Assembly (NCBI GenBank): GCA_015178975.1
Contig: WHVD01000198.1
Location: 67,501 to 131,500 of the forward strand
Reading direction: 5' to 3'
DNA length: 64,000 nucleotides
Source: Hysterangium stoloniferum
Lineage: Eukaryota; Basidiomycota; Agaricomycetes; Hysterangiales; Hysterangiaceae
Of the stretch, positions 57,868 through 64,000 are shown in pieces; within the stretch, counting starts at the first letter, position 1; each line of letters opens with the position of its first letter. The translations under genes were made by a program, and so were the position numbers. Under the pieces are notes generated by a model, which had not been told where the DNA came from, did not search any database, and worked only from the letters and a program-made list of their open reading frames with translations.

Positions 57868-58674
57868 TTGGAAGTCAGAAGCCGGATATTGAAACATCTG
57901 GGAATGGGTCATAACACACAATCTGACCAACTCTGGAATGACTTCAAAGCATTTATTTGTGATGATTTGGAGCACATGCTCCTCACTAAACATAACATTC
58001 ACAATGTTGATCAAGCAAATATTTATAACTTTGGTCTCTATGAGATTGATGTGATCCTTTGTCATTCTGGAAGATCCCTCTCACATTATCCAACCATGCC
58101 AATGTATACTGAGAATTGAGATACAACTATTGGCAATCATTTCATTAGGGAGCAGTTAAATTATACATAATGTTAATGATGAGCATGCCAGTACTCAAGC
58201 CAATCCTCAAAAATTCAATCCTGAACAGCAAGCTGCTTTTCACTCTCATGGAAGCAGTAGATGAGTACCATGAAGAAAAATTGTTTTTTGTGAATGGTCC
58301 AGGTGGCACTGGCAAATCCTTTGGATGGAATACTCTTGCAAATGCATTTTGTGCCAAGGGCTACATTCTCCTTTGTGTTGCATCTGAATTGTATCAATAA
58401 TTCCAAAGGTGGACACACTTCTCATAGTTTTCAATCCCTGTTCCCTGTCAGAAGAACTCCCCATGTCACATGAGAAAGGGTTCACTAAAGGCAGAGCTCA
58501 TGAAGCAAGTGTGGCTGATCAGCTAGGATGAAGTGGCAATGCAGTCAGTTTGATATGTGAAGCAGTTGACAGGACTCTAAGGGATTTATTAGGGGGGGAG
58601 TACATCCCATTTGGAGGGATTCCTGTTGCCTGGGGAGGTGACTTCCAGCAGACTTTGTCTATTGTACATACATT
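57868..58674 (+). pseudogene. Second Helitron helicase fragment
   Basis: It aligns with the helicase of the Helitron at 21,250-21,990: LWNDFKAFICDDLEHMLLTK, YNFGLYEIDVILCHSGRSLS, helicase motif I FVNGPGGTGKSFGWNTLANA, and GGIPVAWGGDFQQTLSIVHT. Stops and frameshifts occur after MPMYTEN, in the CCIN segment and around 58,420-58,540. It stops at 58,674 where a MITE is inserted. It is a separate, more decayed copy. Confidence 0.88.
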
Positions 58675-59128
58675 GGAGGATAGTCACAATTTATTGAATA
58701 TACAAAATTTATGGAAAAGTCCTCATATTTTGAAGTGAGACTCTTTCCCCTGGCTATGACTACATGTTTTAGGAGTTTATATTTCATTACCCCAAAATTT
58801 CATCTTTAAGACTTGTATGCTCTTTTAAAAAATGTTATGGTTAAACCTGGGTTATGACTTAATCTTTGGGATAAAATGCATTCTCCAGTATCTCTGTGAC
58901 TTTTAAAATATCCACAAATGTCATGGTTAAACAAAATTATTTGGGTTAAGACTTAATATTTGGATAAGATGTATTTGTATATATGCAAGTGTTCAAATAT
59001 AGTTCATATAATTTCAATTTATTTGATTTAGACACTTAACCAGAACCATCTGGCCTACCAATGCATATTGTGGAATTTATCCCCAAAAGGATAATCTACA
59101 TGTGTTTGTTTGACTAACTTTTGTCAGT
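58675..59128. mobile_element. MITE family 1, copy 3 (inverted, one end missing)
   Basis: It starts GGAGGATAGTCACAATTT after ATT (58672-58674) and aligns, reversed, with the right three-quarters of copies 1 and 2 (TTTCATCTTTAAGACTTGTA; AAACAAAATTATTTGGGTTA). Alignment fades after TTTGTCAG near 59,128, so the far end is lost. It is inserted in the Helitron fragment. Confidence 0.65.
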
Positions 59129-59540
59129 GTGAAGGATAGACTACAAATGGTGCAATACTCCATAAGGGAATTGAGTCCCATTCTTGCTTAATATTTTATT
59201 TATATTTTATTACATTTTATCCTTCATTCAAATATGAGATATATCTTGTATTTAGTAGTATGAAGGTCCATGTGGGCACATGAGTGCCCACAAGCCCACA
59301 ACCATGACATATACATATGTAATTGTAGTAGTCACACTAGAGAATTGAGACACTTTTTAATCCCAACAACTACCACCTGCACAATGCAAGTATTGGTTTG
59401 GGGTTCTGTCTCAATAACAACTACATGACTGTTCTTATATTTTAACAGTAGGCAAAACTTTGCACTGAAACGGTCAAAGTTGCTTGCTACTACTCAACTT
59501 GTCTCTAAGGTTAAAACTTCACACAATGTGAAGATCCATT
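59129..59540. other. A/T-rich intergenic, nothing recognised
   Basis: No gene or repeat end could be supported. Confidence 0.4.
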
Positions 59541-59908
59541 ACCAGAGACTCCACAGAGTATTTCCTGGAAATCATATCAGGTTCTGAACTATCTTCTGGA
59601 CTAGTATCAAGATCCTGAATCCACCAGAACCCACCCCTCACACCTCAAGTACCCTTCACATCTTATTCTGGTATTCTGCCCTCAACTAGACACCTCCTGT
59701 TACAACCTGGAACCCATCAGACTCTGCCTTTCCCCCAGTTAGTATCTCCAAATGTCCTTGGTCATTTCCCAAGCCAGACTCCTGGTGTATGTTCTAGATA
59801 TTTTGGTCCATGGCTCAACCTTCACCAGATCATCCTCATCAATCCCAATGTTCTGACTTGCCTGGAACCTGTAAATTTCCTGGAAATATGCACACTTAGT
59901 CATTATAG
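59541..59908 (-). mobile_element. Retroelement interior, inverted copy
   Basis: Reverse of the interior at 50,686-51,090. A minus-strand frame starts in the LTR (MDPNTIMTKCAYFQEIYRF) and runs 60 codons (to ...WEMTKDIWRY) before a stop. It is better preserved than in copy A, where stops break the same frame, but the product is not recognised. Confidence 0.65.
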
Positions 59909-61239
59909 TGTTAGGATCCATTTCTGGACAGTATCAGATATCCATGGATATTCCAACTCACTTCCTTTATTCCACATTTGGTAACTGACTGGTTGATAGA
60001 TGTTCTTTCATTTGTTTATTGTTCTTGCTCTTGTTCTCTGATCTGTCCCCAGCCTTGTTCCTCATGTATCTTACTTGTTATTATATTCTTAGTTTGGAAA
60101 CAGTTCCAAATAGGTTTTATTTTACTCCTAGATATGTAGTACAATTATTGGAACATCTATATAGTCTTCCATAGTCATGTACTTACTCTTTAGTTTTAAT
60201 CTCGACTTAGTCTTCGAATTAGTTTGTATCAACTTAGTTTCTTATCCCTTTTGTCTTTCTGTATGCTCAATATCTGGAACTCTCTGGACTCTGGACATCT
60301 GGAGCCCCTGATAACTCTGAGTATTTGTCAATACTCCAGATATATCTGCCCTCTGTAATATGGACACCCAAGTGAGTGCATGAGGGCACAGCACATAAGC
60401 TGAAGCCAAGTCCATCTGTACTCTGGTAAATATTCTGATCCTCCCTGAAGTAATCCCCAGGAACTCCATGGACATATTCCAGGAAGTGTCTGGAATATCC
60501 ACCAGGAATTCCACCCAGAGATCCAGACCTTACAGCACTTTGCATTACATAAGGCGGGTGCTCGATTTGTGTGGAAATATTGCTAAAAGTGCAACCTCGT
60601 AGCTTGCTCAATAATTGACCAATTGTCTTGTAACTTAATATACATATTATAATACTATTTATCTAGTATATTATGATGTTATAACTCCAAAATTTGACCT
60701 ACAGCATGCTTCCCAAAATTGCAGTCCATTTGAGCTTGTGAACCAATTCATGAGCCAACAGATGTGTCACTCCCAATGAGCTTGTAAGATGTTGTTTTAC
60801 ATGTATCTAGGTAGTAAAAAAATGACAATGCCTGGCTTTTGTGGTCAGAGCTAATGTAAGTGAGGTTGCCGAGTAAATGCATACAACTACCCTCATACAG
60901 GTTTGCAGGTGGTATTTAGATAGCAAAAGCCAGGTGCTGTCATTTTTTACTACCTAGATACATATAAAACAACATATTACAAGCTCATTGGCAGTGACAC
61001 ATTTGTTGGTTCATGAATTGGTTCGCAAGCTCAAATGGACTGCAATTTTGGGAAACATGCTGTAGGTCAAATTTTGGAGTTATAACATCATAATATACTA
61101 GATATATATGTACTAAAATATGTATATGAAGTTACAAGACAATTGGTCAATTATTGAGAAAGCTATGAGGTTTGCAACTTTCAGCAATATTTCCATGAAA
61201 ATCTAGCGCATGCCTTACGTAATGCAAAGTGCTGTAACA
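59909..61239 (-). mobile_element. LTR family 3, copy B, split by a foldback element
   Basis: The segment starts TGTTAGGATCCATTTCTGG and ends, after the insertion, TAACA at 61235-61239. Without the 702-base insertion and one TA it is about 627 bases and aligns, reversed, with copy A. The shared motif is at 60396-60413 on the minus strand. Confidence 0.8.
60533..61234. mobile_element. 702-bp foldback/MITE with ~310-bp inverted arms, TA target duplication
   Basis: Arms at 60533-60841 and 60923-61234 are reverse complements with modest divergence and leave an 81-base loop. Ends are CAGCACTTTGCATTAC and GTAATGCAAAGTGCTG. TA flanks both (60531-60532 and 61235-61236), and excision restores the LTR end CTTAACA. 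CAG...CTG ends and TA duplication point to mobilisation by a Tc1/mariner-type transposase. It has no coding capacity. Confidence 0.88.
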
Positions 61240-61694
61240 CACAATAGAATACAACTCTTGAAAGTTATTCCATTCTTTTCTCATAGTAGTGACACTACCT
61301 TTACACTCTCTTTAACTCTACAAGTAATTCCCTGATCATACCTCTAAGTCAATCTACATTCTGACTACCTTTAGTCTGATGGCACCATGAGGTCAATCTC
61401 CTTTCTTTAGTATTCATCTCATTGATTGCACCTTAAGTGTCAATCTTACTTCTATCATTAGAGTATCAGACTATTCTATCTTTTAACTATTACTATTCTA
61501 ATAAGTTGATACCATTCTTGCATTGTTACAAGTTCATAAATCTACCGCTCCTGATTTTAGGCATAAATGTTCAAACTACATAGTAAATATTGCATATCCT
61601 AGGTACCTAAGTCTGGGATACCAGATGCGGGTAATCGGAAACATTAGATTGTGGAATGCTAGCACTGGTGGTGTAATTGGTAACACCCTTGCTA
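61240..61694. other. Intergenic, C/T-rich
   Basis: No supported gene or repeat. Confidence 0.4.
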
Positions 61695-61815
61695 CAGTGA
61701 GGGACAAAACCCTTCCAATGATTTTTAGTTGTGCAAATATTCTTGAATAACTCAAGAACCACTGGAAATACAAACTTGAAATTTGGTGGTTGGTTAGGTC
61801 TATCAATATATAGTA
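61695..61815 (+). mobile_element. Single terminal repeat of Tc1 family B
   Basis: After TA (61693-61694) the sequence CAGTGAGGGACAAAACCC, AACTCAAGAACCACTG and TTGGTTAGGTCTAT match the left terminal repeat of the element at 15137. No transposase follows. It is a solo end or truncated copy. Confidence 0.75.
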
Positions 61816-61971
61816 AAGTTGTATGGTGGGCGGTGGGCGTTTTTAGGTGCCACAGGTATGGAGCGCCCGAGCTTCTTCCCCATCAGGGTCGAAAAATCCC
61901 GATGAGGGCATGTCAGTGCCCGAACCTTCTGTGTGGGAGAGTGTGACTAATATTAGCGCTGAATTTCGTGA

Positions 61972-62345
61972 TTAGTCAGCGCGGGAGCAAATACGGACCC
62001 TTTTTGGCATTCGTGGGAGCATTTGTGGTGCCATGGGACTATTTTGTGATGAGCGCGGAAGTATTCTGTCACGCGCGGACGGCCTAATGGAGACATTTCC
62101 CACGACTGTCCAAGTAGAATTTCCCGTGGCCTTTATTGCATTTCCGGCACCGTTCATGTAAGCATTTCCCACGCCGTGTATGGGACCATTTCCTGCACCA
62201 TTCACATAAGCAGTTCCCGTGCCCCCCAGGGACACATTTCCCATGACCTTTCCGGGGGAATTTCCCACGCCCTTCATGGACCGGTTTTCACCTTTCGCGG
62301 AAGTATTTCCCATGCCCCTGTGAAGCCATTTCCCGGGAGAACGAT
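61972..62345 (-). repeat. Degenerate 30-bp repeat with GxGN coding pattern
   Basis: ATTTCCCACGCC/ATTTCCTGCACC-type units recur about every 30 bases. On the minus strand an open 113-codon frame reads as GVGN, GAGN, GTGT and VMGN every ten residues (for example NGAGNGPIHGVGNAYMNGAG). It has a start but no recognised family. It may be a low-complexity secreted-type sequence or a minisatellite that happens to lack stops. Confidence 0.6.
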
Positions 62346-62379
62346 GTTAAATTCCTGGGGGAGGTCTACATGGTTTTCC

Positions 62380-62872
62380 GGGGTAATTAAAATAAAATAC
62401 AATAAATAAAAATAACATAGGATAAATCAAGATAAAATACAAATAAAATATTTAAAAATAAAATAAAATAGGATAAATCGAAATAAATACAAAAATTGAA
62501 AGTAAAATGCTTAAAAATTGAATAAAATAAAGTAAACTAAAGCAAAATGTAATAAATCAAAATAGAAAACAATAAATCAGGATAAAATAAAATAAATCAA
62601 AATCAAATACAATAAATCAAAATCAAATGTTAAAAAATAGAATAAAACAGAATAAACCAAAGTAAAATGTATTAAATCAGAATAAAATATAATGAGTCAA
62701 AATAAAACGGAATAAACCAAAACAAAATAAAATAAAATAAAATAAAATACAATAAAATACAATGAAATACAATAAATAACACTGAATCCAAATGAAGTAC
62801 AACAAATCAAATTAAAATAATAAACTAAAATAAATTATATAAATTAAAATAAACTACAATACATGACAGTAA
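62380..62872. repeat. AATAAA-rich low-complexity tract
   Basis: Almost entirely A/T with repeated AATAAAATA/AAATCAAAATA words. No clear unit length; probably a decayed simple repeat. Confidence 0.8.
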
Positions 62873-62899
62873 GATCAACTCAATGGTTGAGTGAAACCA

Positions 62900-64000
62900 T
62901 TGCTGCTTTTGAAACTATTACACCTTTTGTAACAGTTGCACCTTTTGTAGCTGTCATTTCCATTTGTCACTGTTGTGACCGTTGTTTCCTTTGTGACTGT
63001 TGTTTCCTTTGTAACCATTGTTTCCTGTTGTGACTGTTGTTTCCTTTGTAACCATCCTTTCCTGTTGTGACCGTTGTTTCCTGTTGTGACCGTGGCTTCC
63101 TGTTGTGACTGTGGCTTCCTGTTGTGACCGTGGCTTCCTGTTGTGACCGTGGCTTCCTGTTGTGACCGTGGCTTCCTGTTGTGACCGTGGCTTCCTGTTG
63201 TGACCGTGGCTTCCTGTTGTGACCGTGGCTTCCTGTTGTGACCGTGGCTTCCTGTTGTGACCGTGGCTTCCTGTTGTGACCGTGGCTTCCTGTTGTGACC
63301 GTGGCTTCCTGTTGTGACCGTGGCTTCCTTTGTGACAGTGGCTTCCTGTTGTGACCGTGGCTTCCTGTTGTGACCGTGGCTTCCTGTTGTGACCGTGGCT
63401 TCCTGTTGTGACCGTGGCTTCCTGTTGTGACCGTGGCTTCCTGTTGTGACCGTGGCTTCCTTTGTGACAGTGGCTTCCTTTGTGACTGTGGCTTCCTTTG
63501 TAACCGTGGCTTCCTTTGTAACCGTGGCTTCCTTTGTAACCGTGGCTTCCTTTGTAACCGTGGCTTCCTTTGTAACCGTGGCTTCCTTTGTAACCGTGGC
63601 TTCCTTTGTAACCGTGGCTTCCTTTGTAACCGTGGCTTCCTTTGTAACCGTGGCTTCCTTTGTAACCGTGGCTTCCTTTGTAACCGTGGCTTCCTTTGTA
63701 ACCGTGGCTTCCTTTGTAACCGTGGCTTCCTTTGTAACCGTGGCTTCCTTTGTAACCGTGGCTTCCTTTGTAACCGTGGCTTCCTTTGTAACCGTGGCTT
63801 CCTTTGTAACCGTGGCTTCCTTTGTAACCGTGGCTTCCTTTGTACGTGCTCTTTGTAACCGTGGCTTCCTTTGTAACCGTGGCTTCCTTTGTAACCAACC
63901 CCGTTCTACAAACACTTTCTGTTCTACAAACACTTTCTGTTCTACAAACACTTTCCGTTCTACAAACACTTTCCGTTCTACAAACACTTTCCGTTCTACA
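62900..64000. repeat. Compound 18/19-bp minisatellite running off the window edge
   Basis: Sub-arrays: mixed 18-21-base units with TGTTTCCTTTGTGAC (62960-63070); about 20 units of 19 bases, CTTCCTGTTGTGACCGTGG (about 63070-63470, with single 18-base units at about 63328 and 63470); about 20 units of 18 bases, CTTCCTTTGTAACCGTGG (about 63480-63890, with one deletion near 63845); then 18-base GTTCTACAAACACTTTCC units to the edge. Because these units lack stops in several frames, long open frames exist on both strands; I take them as a by-product. Confidence 0.93.

Noticed and set aside
62875..63987. Long minus-strand open frames (up to 370 codons) with TKEATV and SHGHNRK repeats
   Set aside because: They are produced by minisatellite units lacking stop codons; the plus strand is also open across the 18-bp block, and the 19-bp units rotate frames, so the frames are not evidence of a protein.

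Overview
The window looks like a transposon-rich chromosome segment from a basidiomycete, probably an agaricomycete mushroom. The host genes have many short introns (about 50-70 bases) with GT...AG ends. Several protein families are ones I know mainly from mushroom-forming fungi: UstYa-type DUF3328, DUF6699, HNH_2 proteins, a WW-like multi-span membrane family, and RWHPD-like coiled-coil proteins. The repeats also fit: Ty3/gypsy chromoviruses, Ty1/copia, Helitrons, Tc1/mariner elements and solo LTRs. I name no species.

Layout. Bases 1-26,500 are almost all repeats, with three islands. These are a small PD-(D/E)XK-like protein gene (3.6-4.2 kb), a decayed HEAT/ARM-repeat gene split by an intact Tc1 element (5.6-9.3 kb), and a three-exon HNH endonuclease-domain gene (10.6-11.9 kb). 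From 12.4 to 25.4 kb there is a nested graveyard: a solo LTR beside an LTR split by a Tc1-like element, which itself carries a tRNA-like insertion; then a decayed Helitron cut twice by solo LTRs of one family in opposite orientations, each with a perfect 5-bp target duplication; then a chromoviral integrase/chromodomain remnant.

Bases 27,500-49,000 are the gene-rich core. It holds a multi-span membrane protein, a membrane-anchored secreted-type protein, two UstYa-type oxidase genes flanking a P450 remnant and an intact GNAT acetyltransferase (a small secondary-metabolism-like neighbourhood), a coiled-coil protein, the mRNA-export factor Rae1/Gle2 (nine exons, rebuilt cleanly to 349 codons), an unknown four-exon gene, AP endonuclease Apn1, and a secreted-type protein ending in an IFI6/ISG12-like membrane domain.

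Bases 49,000-64,000 return to repeats. There are two inverted copies of one LTR family with their internal region, a DUF6699 gene, copia gag-protease and Helitron remnants, a 702-bp foldback element with TA duplication inserted in an LTR, a 30-bp GxGN-coding-like repeat, an A/T-rich tract, and a large 18/19-bp minisatellite running off the right edge.

The strongest unusual signals are an 18-bp motif conserved in position-like context in otherwise dissimilar LTR families, the tRNA-like insertion with a 6-bp target duplication, the foldback element, the UstYa/P450/GNAT neighbourhood, and the signal-peptide/ISG12 architecture. Exon joins were made by eye; where a join did not stay in frame I say so.
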